A stretch of DNA of 26,392 nt, taken from NCBI GenBank assembly GCA_021166835.1, contig JAJPEN010000031.1:1-26392 (forward strand). Direction: 5' to 3'. Positions 7,678 to 15,995 of the stretch are shown here, piece by piece. Source of the DNA: Burkholderiaceae bacterium. GTDB lineage: Bacteria; Pseudomonadota; Gammaproteobacteria; Burkholderiales; Burkholderiaceae. A program made the translations under genes and the position numbers. The notes beneath the pieces were generated by a model. It made no database searches and had not been told where the DNA came from. It was given only the letters and a program-made list of their open reading frames with translations. Position 1 is the first letter of the stretch. Every line of letters begins with the position of its first letter.

Positions 7678-8964
7678 ATGCGCGACGAAGCACCGATGGC
7701 GCGAGACGGAACCGAAGGCTCGGGGCGAGGCAGCCTACTTGCGCAGGCGCTCGCGAGAGCGAATCTGGTGATGGCGTGGAAGCGCGTCAAAGCCAATCGC
7801 GGCAGTGCCGGGGTGGATGGTCTGTCGATCACTGATACGGCGGAGTTCCTGAAGACGCACTGGCCCCGGATTCGGGAGTCGTTACTGGACGGCAGCTACC
7901 GGCCACAAGCCGTGCGGCGCGTGCAGATCCCGAAACCCGGAGGCGGGATGCGCGAGTTGGGGATTCCGACGGTGACGGATCGGCTGATCCAGCAAGCCCT
8001 GCTGCAGGGCCTGCAGCCGTTGATCGATCCGACCTTCTCCGAACACAGCTACGGCTTCCGGCCGGGACGCCGTGCGCACGAGGCCGTGCTTCGCGCACGG
8101 CAATACGTGCAGGACGGCTACCGGGTGGTGGTCGATGTGGATCTGGAGAAGTTCTTCGATCGAGTCAATCACGACATCCTGATGCACCGGTTGGCCAGGA
8201 GGATCGACGACAAGGCCGTGCTGCGGCTGATACGCCGATACCTCGAAGCCGGAATCATGGATGGCGGGTTGGTTGTGCAGCGTCACGAGGGCACGCCGCA
8301 AGGCGGTCCGCTCTCGCCGCTGCTGGCCAACGTGCTGCTCGACGAGGTGGACCGAGCGTTGGAGAAGCGCGGTCATCGGTTCGTTCGCTATGCCGACGAC
8401 TGCAACGTCTACGTTCGCAGTCAGCGCGCAGGCGAGCGGGTGCTTGAAGGGCTGCGCCGGCTCTACGACGGTCTGCACCTGAAGGTGAACGATGCCAAGA
8501 CCGCTGTCGCGTCCGCGTTCGGGCGCAAGTTCCTGGGCTATGCCTTCTGGTGCGGCCCGGGCGGCCAGATCAAGTGCGCGGTGGCGGGAAAGGCAGTGCA
8601 AACCTACAAGCAGCGCATCCGCTGGATGACGCGCCGCTCGAGCGGGCGCAGCCTTGCTGAGGTGGCGCAGCGGCTTCGGGCCTACATGCCGGGCTGGAAG
8701 GCATACTTCCGACTCGCACAAACGCCCGGGGTGTTCCGCGAGCTCGACGAGTGGCTGCGACACCGAATGCGGGCTTTGCAGCTCAAGCACTGGCGACGTG
8801 GCAAAACGATGTACCGGGAACTGATGGCGATGGGCGCTGCGCAAGAGGATGCCCGGCGGATCGCGGCGAACAGCCGCCGATGGTGGCGCAACAGCCGCAT
8901 GGCGCTGAACCGCGTAATGCCGATCGCCTACTTCGACCGGCTCGGCGTGCCTCGGCTCTCATGA
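7678..8964 (+). CDS. ltrA: Group II intron-encoded reverse transcriptase/maturase (class C)
   Basis: A 428-residue intron-encoded protein that acts in splicing and reverse-splicing of its host RNA. The reverse transcriptase blocks are present in order: IPKPGGGMRELGIPTVTDRL, SYGFRPGR, VDVDLEKFFDRVNHD, TPQGGPLSPLLANVLLDE, the catalytic YADD at residues 238-241, then the thumb/maturase domain (GIIM) with MPGWKAYFRLA and LKHWRRGKT. No HNH endonuclease domain follows, as usual for class C. The frame stays open upstream to 7594, but that part overlaps structured intron RNA. The ATG at 7678 gives a family-typical N-terminus, and an ATG at 7696 is another choice. Confidence 0.95.
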   Translation: MRDEAPMARDGTEGSGRGSLLAQALARANLVMAWKRVKANRGSAGVDGLSITDTAEFLKTHWPRIRESLLDGSYRPQAVRRVQIPKPGGGMRELGIPTVTDRLIQQALLQGLQPLIDPTFSEHSYGFRPGRRAHEAVLRARQYVQDGYRVVVDVDLEKFFDRVNHDILMHRLARRIDDKAVLRLIRRYLEAGIMDGGLVVQRHEGTPQGGPLSPLLANVLLDEVDRALEKRGHRFVRYADDCNVYVRSQRAGERVLEGLRRLYDGLHLKVNDAKTAVASAFGRKFLGYAFWCGPGGQIKCAVAGKAVQTYKQRIRWMTRRSSGRSLAEVAQRLRAYMPGWKAYFRLAQTPGVFRELDEWLRHRMRALQLKHWRRGKTMYRELMAMGAAQEDARRIAANSRRWWRNSRMALNRVMPIAYFDRLGVPRLS

Positions 8965-8978
8965 CCTCAACCGCTCGA

Positions 8979-9052
8979 ACCGCCCGGTGCGGACCCGCAT
9001 GCCGGGTGGTGTGGGAGGGGACCGGTCAGAGATGACCGGCCCCTATCCCGAT
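8979..9052 (+). ncRNA. Group II intron domains V and VI
   Basis: Domain V (8979-9010): ACCGCCCGG pairs with CCGGGTGGT, then a two-base bulge (TG), then TGCG/CGCA capped by a GACC tetraloop. The lower stem contains CGC, the catalytic triad form of class C introns. Domain VI follows: GGGA/TCCC and GGGG/CCCC stems flank an unpaired A at 9045, seven bases before the intron end, which is the expected branch-point position. Confidence 0.85.
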
Positions 9053-9066
9053 CCCGAAGCGGCCGC

Positions 9067-10116
9067 TCAGGTCGCGCCGGCGATTCGTGGCGGAACCCGG
9101 CGCTTCGCCAGCAGCAGCGCGGGGCCGAACGCGACGAGCAGGAGCGCCAGCGATCCGGGAACGGGCACCAGCGCGATCATCGCGTCGGCGATCAGGGCGT
9201 GTCCGGCCGACGTGGGGTGGATGCCGTCCCAGAACAGGTAGGTGGAAGGATCGCAGGCGACGCTTGCCGCGCAGGCGTCGGTGACGTTGAGCAGACCGTG
9301 GGCAAGCGGATGCTCGATGATCTCGAGGAGCAGGCGGTTCAGGTCGAAGATCTGCACGACGCCGGCGTACGAAGCGAGCGCCGTGGCGAGCGAGGCATTC
9401 ATCGCGCCGGCCAGCGCGTCGGCGAAGACGATCGTCTCGGCGCTGCCGAGCGCCGTCACCGCGGGCGCGAAAGCGATGTTCGGGGCGGTCCAGACGACGA
9501 TGTCGCCGGCGCCGGCCGAAACGAGTTGCGACACCATGGCCAGCGTATCGGAAACGAAGCCGTAGGCCGTGGCTGCGATCGTCGCGATCGGATCCGCGCC
9601 GCCGGCGACGGCGCTCAGCGCATCGCGCGCGTTGTTCCCGCCCCCCGCGAGGACGAAAAGCGATTCGGCAGGCACCGGGCCGGCGAGCGTGCCCAGGAAC
9701 TGATTCACCTGATCGCGCAGGCTGTACGGGAAACCTCCGCCCGCCGGGCCAGTGCGGGCGCCGCCGTAGGCGTAATCGCTTCCGCCCAGCAGCGACGGCG
9801 TCGCCGACGTTCCGAACCGGGCCGCGAACGACTGCGCCCATACCAGCCCGTTCGTGTACCGCCCGGATGCATAGGGATAGCTCGGCACGAAGGCGTCGCC
9901 GCTGATCGGCACGGCCGTGACGGCGCCGCCCACGACGATTGCGTTGTTGCCCGAATCGCTCAGGCTGTCGCCGAAGACGAACACCGACGAGAAGGGTGCT
10001 GCCTGCGCGATGCACGCCGTGCCGGCCATCAGGGCGGCGGCCAGCATGGCGCGTGCGCCGGCGGCGACGCGCGAAGAAGGATGTCGGCGCAGGTCGCTCG
10101 CGGCAGCAGGTGTCAT
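9067..10116 (-). CDS. Exported GDSL/SGNH hydrolase with PEP-CTERM-like sorting signal
   Basis: A 349-residue GDSL-family esterase/lipase. A signal peptide covers about residues 1-40 (hydrophobic core, cleavage near AQA-AP). The nucleophile Ser51 is in FGDSLSDSGNN, the block III Asn is in GGGNN, and the catalytic Asp/His pair is in FWDGIHPTSAGH (about D297/H300). The C-terminus has VPVPGS, a hydrophobic stretch and AKRR. This is the layout of a PEP-CTERM signal recognised by exosortase, though with VPVP instead of the usual VPEP. The protein is therefore probably exported and attached to, or released from, the cell surface. GGAGAGA precedes the ATG. The gene is divergent from acetoacetyl-CoA synthetase, and a group II intron ends 15 bases behind its stop. 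The substrate is unknown. Confidence 0.9.
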   Translation of the reverse strand: MTPAAASDLRRHPSSRVAAGARAMLAAALMAGTACIAQAAPFSSVFVFGDSLSDSGNNAIVVGGAVTAVPISGDAFVPSYPYASGRYTNGLVWAQSFAARFGTSATPSLLGGSDYAYGGARTGPAGGGFPYSLRDQVNQFLGTLAGPVPAESLFVLAGGGNNARDALSAVAGGADPIATIAATAYGFVSDTLAMVSQLVSAGAGDIVVWTAPNIAFAPAVTALGSAETIVFADALAGAMNASLATALASYAGVVQIFDLNRLLLEIIEHPLAHGLLNVTDACAASVACDPSTYLFWDGIHPTSAGHALIADAMIALVPVPGSLALLLVAFGPALLLAKRRVPPRIAGAT

Positions 10117-10208
10117 CGATCTCTCCGAGAACTCTTCATCCGGAAGGCAATTCTAAAGGTCGGCTTTCGGTATAGTCGGTTCGATCCCTCGACCGCGAAG
10201 ACTTTCCG

Positions 10209-12290
10209 ATGTCCACCCCCGAAGTCCTCTGGCGCCCCGGCCCCGAGCGAATCGAGCGCGCCGGCATCACCCGCTTCAACCGCTGGCTGCAGGAGACGCG
10301 CGGACTCTCGTTTCCCGACTACGAGTCGTTGTGGCGCTGGTCGGTCGACGATCTGGAAGGCTTCTGGGGCGCGTTCCACGAATGGAGCGGCGTGATCGCG
10401 AAGACGCCCGCGTCGCGCGTGCTCGCGCGACGCGAGATGCCCGGTGCGCGCTGGTTCGAGGGCGAAACGCTGAATTACGCCGAGCATCTGCTCGCGCCCG
10501 CGTTGCGCCCCGGGATCGCCGCGCGGCCCGCCCTCGTCTTCGTCTCCGAGCTGTGCGAACGCCGCGAGATCGGCTGGCAGCAGTTGCGCGCCGAGGTGGG
10601 CGCGCTCACCGCCACGCTCGCGCGGCTCGGCGTGAAGCCGGGCGATCGCTGCGCGGCCTACATGCCCAACATTCCGCAGACCGTCGTCGCGATGCTGGCG
10701 ACGACGAGCCTCGGCGCGATCTGGTCCAGCTCGTCGCCGGACATGGGGACGGTGAGCGTGCTCGACCGCTTCCGCCAGATCGAGCCGACGGTGCTGTTCG
10801 CCGTCGACGGCTACCGCTACGGCGGCAAGGACTTCGATCGGCGCGACGTCGTGCGCGAGCTGGTGCGCCAGCTGCCGTCGGTGCGCACCGTCGTCTTCGT
10901 GCCCTACCTCGACGAGGACGCCACGCCGGGCGGCGCCGGCGCCGCGTCGGTACTGTCGTGGCGCGAAGCGATCGCCGAGCCGGCCGAATGCCGCTTCACC
11001 GCGCTGCCCTTCGACCATCCGCTGTGGATCGTCTATTCGTCGGGCACCACCGGCATGCCCAAGCCGATCGTGCACGGGCACGGCGGCAGCGTGCTCGAGA
11101 ACCGGAAGACGAACGCGCTGCACCTGGACGTCGACGAGAGCGACCGCTTCTTCTGGTTCTCGTCGACGAACTGGATCATGTGGAACCTGTGGGTGTCCAC
11201 GCTGATGACCGGCGCCACGCTGCTGCAGTTCGACGGCAATCCCGGTCATCCCGATCTCGGCACGCTGTGGCGACTCGCGGAGCGCGAGCGGCTCACGTTC
11301 TTCGGCACAAGCCCCGCCTTCGTCTCCCTGTGCATGAAGTCCGGGCTGAATCCGCGCGAGCAGTTCGACCTCTCGGCGCTGCGCACGCTCGGCTCCACCG
11401 GCTCTCCGCTCACCGAGGAGGCGTGCCGCTGGATCTACTCGCACGTGCATCCGGACATCCTGCTGGCCTCGATCTCGGGCGGTACCGACCCGGGCGCCGC
11501 TTTCCTCACGTCGTGTCCCGTGCTTCCCGTGTACGCGGGCGAGATGCAGTGCCGCGTGCTCGGCGGAAAGATCGAATCGTGGAGCGACGACGGCAGGCCG
11601 CTGATCGGCGAGGTGGGCGAGCTGGTCTGCACCGAGCCGATGCCGTCGATGCCGCTGTTCTTCTGGGGCGACACCGACGGCCGGCGCTATTTCGAGAGCT
11701 ATTTCGACACCTATCCGGGCCCGCCGAACGTCTGGCGCCACGGCGACTGGCTGATGCTGCATCAGCGCCCCGAGAGCGTGACGGCGACGATCTTCGGGCG
11801 CTCCGACTCGACGATCAATCGCTACGGCATCCGGATGGGGACGAGCGAGCTGTATCGCGTCGTCGAGGAGTTCGACGAGGTCGCCGATTCGCTCGTCATC
11901 GATCTCGAATACCTGGGCCGCGAATCCTTCCTCGCGCTGTTCGTCGTGCTGCGCGAGCCGGGCTCGCAGATCGCCGGCATAGGGGCGAAGGGGCCTGCGG
12001 CCGATCCTGCAGCTGCCGTGCGCGGCGAGACCGGCGTCGACGCGGCGCTGCGCAAGCGGCTGCTCGACGCCATCCGCACGAAGCTGTCGGCGCGGCACGT
12101 ACCGAACGAGGTCTACGCGATCGCCGAGGTGCCGCGCACGATGTCGGGAAAGAAGCTCGAGGTGCCGGTGAAGAAGCTCCTGCTCGGGCAGCCGGTGGAG
12201 AAGTCGGTCAATCGCGATTCGATGGCGAATCCGGCGTCGATCGACTGGTTCGTGCGCTTCGCCGAGGCGCGCTCGACGCGTGGCGCGTGA
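10209..12290 (+). CDS. Acetoacetyl-CoA synthetase (acetoacetate-CoA ligase)
   Basis: A 693-residue ANL-superfamily enzyme that activates acetoacetate with ATP and CoA to acetoacetyl-CoA, feeding ketone bodies or polyhydroxybutyrate breakdown products into central metabolism. The N-terminal part (WRPGPERIERAGITRFNRWL, then GARWFEGETLNYAEHLL) is characteristic of this enzyme rather than of acetyl-CoA synthetase. The ATP-binding motif IVYSSGTTGMPKPIVHGHGG is near residues 274-293, the GSTGSPL and ISGGTD motifs follow, and the catalytic lysine lies in TMSGKKLEVPVKK near residue 649. It is slightly longer than the usual 650-670 residues. An 85-base gap to the GDSL gene on the other strand should hold both promoters; TATAGT at 10171 may be a -10 element. 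An LD-carboxypeptidase gene follows closely. Confidence 0.93.
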   Translation: MSTPEVLWRPGPERIERAGITRFNRWLQETRGLSFPDYESLWRWSVDDLEGFWGAFHEWSGVIAKTPASRVLARREMPGARWFEGETLNYAEHLLAPALRPGIAARPALVFVSELCERREIGWQQLRAEVGALTATLARLGVKPGDRCAAYMPNIPQTVVAMLATTSLGAIWSSSSPDMGTVSVLDRFRQIEPTVLFAVDGYRYGGKDFDRRDVVRELVRQLPSVRTVVFVPYLDEDATPGGAGAASVLSWREAIAEPAECRFTALPFDHPLWIVYSSGTTGMPKPIVHGHGGSVLENRKTNALHLDVDESDRFFWFSSTNWIMWNLWVSTLMTGATLLQFDGNPGHPDLGTLWRLAERERLTFFGTSPAFVSLCMKSGLNPREQFDLSALRTLGSTGSPLTEEACRWIYSHVHPDILLASISGGTDPGAAFLTSCPVLPVYAGEMQCRVLGGKIESWSDDGRPLIGEVGELVCTEPMPSMPLFFWGDTDGRRYFESYFDTYPGPPNVWRHGDWLMLHQRPESVTATIFGRSDSTINRYGIRMGTSELYRVVEEFDEVADSLVIDLEYLGRESFLALFVVLREPGSQIAGIGAKGPAADPAAAVRGETGVDAALRKRLLDAIRTKLSARHVPNEVYAIAEVPRTMSGKKLEVPVKKLLLGQPVEKSVNRDSMANPASIDWFVRFAEARSTRGA

Positions 12291-12306
12291 ACGGGCCGAC
12301 GCGCCG

Positions 12307-13281
12307 ATGACGACGCGCCGGGGCTCGCGCATCGAGATCATCGCGCCGTCGGGCGCGCACCTGTCGCTCGATCGCTTCGACCGCGCCCTTGAGCGGCTGC
12401 GCGAGCGCGGCCACGAACTGCGCTGCAGCGCACCGCGCGAAGGCTGGCAGCGCTTCGGCGCGACCGACGAGGCGCGTCTCGAGCAGATCCATCGTGCGGC
12501 GCGCGCCACCGACATCGACGCGGTGATGATCACGCGCGGCGGCTACGGGCTCTCGCGGCTGCTCGATCGCATCGACTGGCCGCTCGTCGCGTCGTCCGCC
12601 GCGCGCGGCGTGCGCTGGATCGGCTACAGCGACTTCACCGCGTTCCAGCTCGCGCTGCTCGCGCGCACCGGAGCGCCGAGCTTCGCGGGACCGGGCGTGG
12701 CGGGCGACTTCGGCGTCGACGAGCCCGATCCGTACATGGTGGAGCACTTCGATGCGCTGATGGAAGGACGGCTGCTTCCGCTGCAGTGGAGAGAGCCGTG
12801 GCCCGCGCGTCCCTCGTCGCACGATGCGATCGAAGGCACGTTGTGGGGCGGCAATCTGTCGCTGGTGGCATCGGCCGTCGGCACGCCTTATCTGCCAGCC
12901 GTCGAGGACGGCATCCTGTTCCTCGAGGACGTTGCGGAGCACCCGTATCGCATCGAGCGCATGCTGCACCAGCTGCTGTATTCCGGCGTGCTGGCGGCGC
13001 AGCGCGCGATCGTGCTCGGCGAGTTCACCGAGTGGAAGGCTTCGGCACACGACAACGGATACGACCTGAACGCGGTGGTCGAGCACTTCCGTTCCCGCGT
13101 ACCGATTCCGATCGTGGCCGGGCTTCCGTTCGGCCACGTGCCGAGGAAGGCCGTGCTGGGTGTCGGCTTCCGGTACCGGCTGGAGCAGCTCGCGGGAAAC
13201 GGAGCAGAAGAATGGATACTCGCGCCGGCCGATCAGGGCCGCGCGTCCGTACCCGGGTCCGCGCAGCGCACTTCACAGTGA
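12307..13281 (+). CDS. LD-carboxypeptidase, peptidase family S66 (LdcA-like)
   Basis: A 324-residue S66 serine peptidase. The family cleaves the terminal D-alanine from tetrapeptide stems of recycled murein in the cytoplasm (muramoyltetrapeptide carboxypeptidase), and some members act on other substrates. The start IEIIAPSG is typical, and RGGYG precedes the nucleophile Ser108 in GYSDFTA. Glu207 in FLEDVAE and His277 in GLPFGHVPRK complete the Ser-Glu-His triad. No signal peptide is present. The ATG at 12307 puts the first strand at the usual distance from the N-terminus. A GTG at 12280 would overlap the upstream gene by 11 bases and cannot be excluded. It is probably co-transcribed with acetoacetyl-CoA synthetase, with no obvious functional link, and ends 9 bases from a convergent amidohydrolase gene. 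Confidence 0.88.
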   Translation: MTTRRGSRIEIIAPSGAHLSLDRFDRALERLRERGHELRCSAPREGWQRFGATDEARLEQIHRAARATDIDAVMITRGGYGLSRLLDRIDWPLVASSAARGVRWIGYSDFTAFQLALLARTGAPSFAGPGVAGDFGVDEPDPYMVEHFDALMEGRLLPLQWREPWPARPSSHDAIEGTLWGGNLSLVASAVGTPYLPAVEDGILFLEDVAEHPYRIERMLHQLLYSGVLAAQRAIVLGEFTEWKASAHDNGYDLNAVVEHFRSRVPIPIVAGLPFGHVPRKAVLGVGFRYRLEQLAGNGAEEWILAPADQGRASVPGSAQRTSQ

Positions 13282-13290
13282 ACTACGCGC

Positions 13291-14625
13291 CTACCCGACC
13301 GGCATCGACTGCTCCGCCAGCCGCACGAACAGCGCCGCCCCCACCGGCAGCACCGCGTCGTTGAAGTCGTAGCGCGAGCTGTGCAGCAGGCAGCCTTCGG
13401 CGGCGCCGCCCTGGCCGAGCCGGAAATACGCACCGGGACGCACGCGCAGCATGAAGGAGAAGTCTTCTGCGCCCATGCTCGGGTCGAGATCGCGCACGAC
13501 GTTCGCGGCGCCGACCAGTTCGTCGGCCACCGCCGCGCCGAAGATCGCCTCGCGCGTGCTGTTGATCGTCGCCGGATACACGCGCTCGTAGGCGAGCGAG
13601 GCCTTCGCGCCGAAGCCCGCGGCCACCGATTCGACGAGCGCGCGCAGCCGCTGCTCGACCATCGCCTGCGTCGACTCGCGGAAAGTGCGCACGGTGCCGA
13701 CGAGCTTCGCCTCGTGCGGGATGACGCTCATCGCGCCCGGATGCCCAGCCTGGATCGAGCACAGGCTGACCACGGCCGAATCGATCGGGCTGACGTTGCG
13801 CGAGACGATCGACTGCGCTGCGGTGATGATGTGCGCGGCGACGAGCACCGGATCGATCGCCAGATAGGGATGCGCGCCGTGCCCGCCGCGGCCTTCGATG
13901 GTGATCGTGATGCGGTCCGCGGCAGCCATGATCGGACCGGGTCGCACGCCGATGGTTCCGGGCGGCAGCGCCGGCCAGTTGTGCATCGCGTAGACGGCGT
14001 CGCAGGGAAAGCGCTCGAACAGCCCGTCGTCGATCATCGCCTTGGCGCCGCCGTGTCCTTCCTCGCCGGGCTGGAAGATCAGGTGGACGGTGCCGTCGAA
14101 ATCGCGACTCGCGGCGAGGTAGCGCGCGGCGCCGACCAGCATGGTGACGTGCCCGTCGTGCCCGCAGCCGTGCATGACGCCCGCCTTGCGCGAACGGTGC
14201 GCGTGCTCGCCGTCTTCCTGCATCGGCAGCGCGTCCATGTCGGCACGCAGCCCCACCGTGCGGCTGCTGTGCGTCTGCCGGCCACGGATGACGCCGACGA
14301 CGCCGGTGCGGCCGATGTTGCGATGGACTTCGTCCACGCCGGCGCGCTGCAGCTGGCGGCAGACGAGCTCCGAAGTGAAGTGTTCCTCGAAGCCGAGTTC
14401 CGGGTTCGCGTGCAGCGCCTGGCGGATCGAGGCCAGTTCGCGCTGCCAGGCGCCGATCGCCTGCAGCACGCGTTGCGAAGCGGGCGAGCCCGGCGAGGTG
14501 GACCGGGGGAGAGCGGCCGTCGGTTCGGGGTATGCCGCGGGCGGGGCAGGGCGGGCGGAGATCGATCCCGCGCAGGCCTCGCCTGGCGCTTCGCTGCGGG
14601 CTTCGAGTGCGATCGGTGTGCGCAT
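13291..14625 (-). CDS. M20D-family amidohydrolase (hippurate hydrolase/IAA-amino acid hydrolase type), copy 1
   Basis: A 444-residue M20 metallo-amidohydrolase. The metal-binding and catalytic motifs are present: GLRADMDALPMQ, HGCGHDGHVTMLV, FQPGEEGHGGAKAM, MHNWP and MGAEDFSFML, with a dimerisation domain between them (GRGGHGAHP). Enzymes of this type remove N-acyl groups from amino acids, or amino acids from conjugates such as hippurate. Compared with the neighbouring copy it has about 55 extra N-terminal residues rich in Ala, Pro and Ser that do not look like a signal peptide. The true start may lie further in, for example a GTG at 14469, though neither site has a strong ribosome binding site. 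It follows a paralogue in the same direction, so the two may form an operon. Confidence 0.88.
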   Translation of the reverse strand: MRTPIALEARSEAPGEACAGSISARPAPPAAYPEPTAALPRSTSPGSPASQRVLQAIGAWQRELASIRQALHANPELGFEEHFTSELVCRQLQRAGVDEVHRNIGRTGVVGVIRGRQTHSSRTVGLRADMDALPMQEDGEHAHRSRKAGVMHGCGHDGHVTMLVGAARYLAASRDFDGTVHLIFQPGEEGHGGAKAMIDDGLFERFPCDAVYAMHNWPALPPGTIGVRPGPIMAAADRITITIEGRGGHGAHPYLAIDPVLVAAHIITAAQSIVSRNVSPIDSAVVSLCSIQAGHPGAMSVIPHEAKLVGTVRTFRESTQAMVEQRLRALVESVAAGFGAKASLAYERVYPATINSTREAIFGAAVADELVGAANVVRDLDPSMGAEDFSFMLRVRPGAYFRLGQGGAAEGCLLHSSRYDFNDAVLPVGAALFVRLAEQSMPVG

Positions 14626-14683
14626 CGACGAAACGGATTCCTCGATGGCAGTGTACGACGGAAGCCCATGCCGGCACGCGCGG

Positions 14684-14706
14684 TGCGGCTGTAGACGACA
14701 GCCGCA
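14684..14706. promoter_or_regulatory. Perfect hairpin between the two amidohydrolase genes
   Basis: TGCGGCTGT pairs with ACAGCCGCA around a five-base loop. It lies about 45 bases behind the stop of the upstream amidohydrolase gene and about 60 bases before the start of the downstream one. No T-run follows on either strand, so it may be an RNA-stabilising or attenuating hairpin rather than an intrinsic terminator. Confidence 0.35.
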
Positions 14707-14750
14707 GGGGACGCGCGGCGGTGCTGCGCGTCGAACCAGTTGCTCGCGCG

Positions 14751-15944
14751 CTACGAAGCGGCGAACCAGCGTTCGACGAGGCGCACCCAGTATGCGGCGC
14801 CGAGCGGGATCAGATCGTCGTTGAAGTCGTAATTCGGGTTGTGCAGCGTGCACGGCCCCTCGCCGTGGCCGCCCGCGCGATGTGCGCCGTCGCCGTTGCC
14901 GAGCATCAGGTAGCAGCCCGGTTTCTCCTGCAGGAAGTAGGCGAAGTCTTCGGCGCCCATCGTCGGCTCGAATTCCTGCACACGCCCGGCGCCGACGAGA
15001 TCGCGCGCCACCTCGCGGCAGAGCGCGGTTTCCTTCTCGTGGTTGATGGTCGGCGGATAGTTGCGGGCGAACTCCACCTGCGCCTCGCAGTCGAAGGCGC
15101 GGGCCGTGTGCGAGGCGATCTCGCGCATGCGCCGTTCGATGAGGTCGATCGCCTGCGTGGTGAAGGTCCGCACGGTTCCCTGCATCGTCGCGGTGTCGGG
15201 TACGACGTTGGTCGTCTCGCCGGCCTGGATCATCGTCACCGACAGCACGGCGGCCTCCACCGGGCGCTTGTTGCGCGTGATGATCGTCTGCAGCCCCTGC
15301 ACGATCTGGCAGGCCACCGGCACCGGATCGGCGCCGTCGTGCGGCAGCGCCGCGTGCGAGCCGCGCCCGCGCACGGTGATGCGGAACTCGTTCGACGAAC
15401 CCATCATCGGACCGGCGCGCAGCGCGAAATCGCCGGCGGCCAGCCCCGGCCAGTTGTGCAGGCCGAACACGGCGTCCATCGGGAAGCGCTCGAACAGGCC
15501 GTCGCGGATCATCGCGCGTGCGCCGCCGCCGCCTTCCTCGGCCGGCTGGAAGATCAGGTAGACGATGCCGTCGAAATCGCGGTGCTTCGCGAGGTGGCGC
15601 GCGGCGGCGAGCAGCATCGCCACGTGTCCGTCGTGCCCGCAGGCGTGCATGCGCCCCGGATTCGTCGATGCGTGCGCGAAGCGGTTGCGCTCGGTGATCG
15701 GCAGTGCATCCATGTCGGCGCGCAGGCCGATCGCGCGCCCCGTGCCGGCACGGCCTTGCACGATGCCGACCACGCCGGTGCCGCCGAGCCCGCGGTGTAC
15801 CGGTATGCCCCACTGCGCAAGCTGCGAAGCGATCGTCTCGCTGGTGCGCACCTCCTCGAAGCCCAGTTCGGGATGCGCGTGCAGGTCGCGGCGCAACGTG
15901 CGGATCTCGTCGTGGAATTCGGCGATGCGGTCGACCAGTTGCAT
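14751..15944 (-). CDS. M20D-family amidohydrolase (hippurate hydrolase type), copy 2
   Basis: A 397-residue M20D amidohydrolase of normal length. The motifs are HPELGFEE (residues 24-31), GLRADMDALPI, the metal-binding ACGHDGH with C102, H104 and H107, the catalytic QPAEEGGGG (E136/E137), LHNWPG, and MGAEDFAYFL near the C-terminus. No signal peptide is visible, so it acts in the cytoplasm. Its likely role is hydrolysis of N-acyl or N-aroyl amino acids, which would release an aromatic or fatty acid for the CoA ligases encoded nearby; that link is inference. GAGG lies 8 bases before the ATG. It is divergent from the lipoprotein gene at 15996 with only 51 bases between. Confidence 0.93.
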   Translation of the reverse strand: MQLVDRIAEFHDEIRTLRRDLHAHPELGFEEVRTSETIASQLAQWGIPVHRGLGGTGVVGIVQGRAGTGRAIGLRADMDALPITERNRFAHASTNPGRMHACGHDGHVAMLLAAARHLAKHRDFDGIVYLIFQPAEEGGGGARAMIRDGLFERFPMDAVFGLHNWPGLAAGDFALRAGPMMGSSNEFRITVRGRGSHAALPHDGADPVPVACQIVQGLQTIITRNKRPVEAAVLSVTMIQAGETTNVVPDTATMQGTVRTFTTQAIDLIERRMREIASHTARAFDCEAQVEFARNYPPTINHEKETALCREVARDLVGAGRVQEFEPTMGAEDFAYFLQEKPGCYLMLGNGDGAHRAGGHGEGPCTLHNPNYDFNDDLIPLGAAYWVRLVERWFAAS

Positions 15945-15995
15945 CGAAAACCTCGCGGGTGATGAAGCGGCAACGCCCTACGTTAGCATCGCTGG

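Larger units (their letters stand above)
7214..9052 (+). mobile_element. Group II intron, bacterial class C, apparently complete
   Basis: The 5' end is GTGCG, matching the group II GUGYG consensus, and opens with a GC-rich hairpin typical of class C domain I. An intron-encoded reverse transcriptase/maturase (7678-8964) occupies domain IV. Behind it are a well-formed domain V and a domain VI with a bulged adenosine, and the intron ends in CCCGAT, fitting the AY 3' end. The length of about 1.84 kb is normal for the class. It sits directly behind an intrinsic terminator in the same orientation, the known site preference of group IIC introns. Its 3' end is 15 bases from the stop codon of the convergent GDSL hydrolase gene, so no coding sequence is broken. 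All parts look intact, so it may be active. Confidence 0.93.

Noticed and set aside
10113..12533. Minus-strand open frame of 806 residues opposite acetoacetyl-CoA synthetase
   Set aside because: Antisense shadow without motifs; the plus-strand enzyme is unmistakable.
14626..15813. Fusion of the first amidohydrolase with an upstream 400-residue extension
   Set aside because: The frame is open only because it is out of phase with the second amidohydrolase gene, which has all the motifs in another frame.
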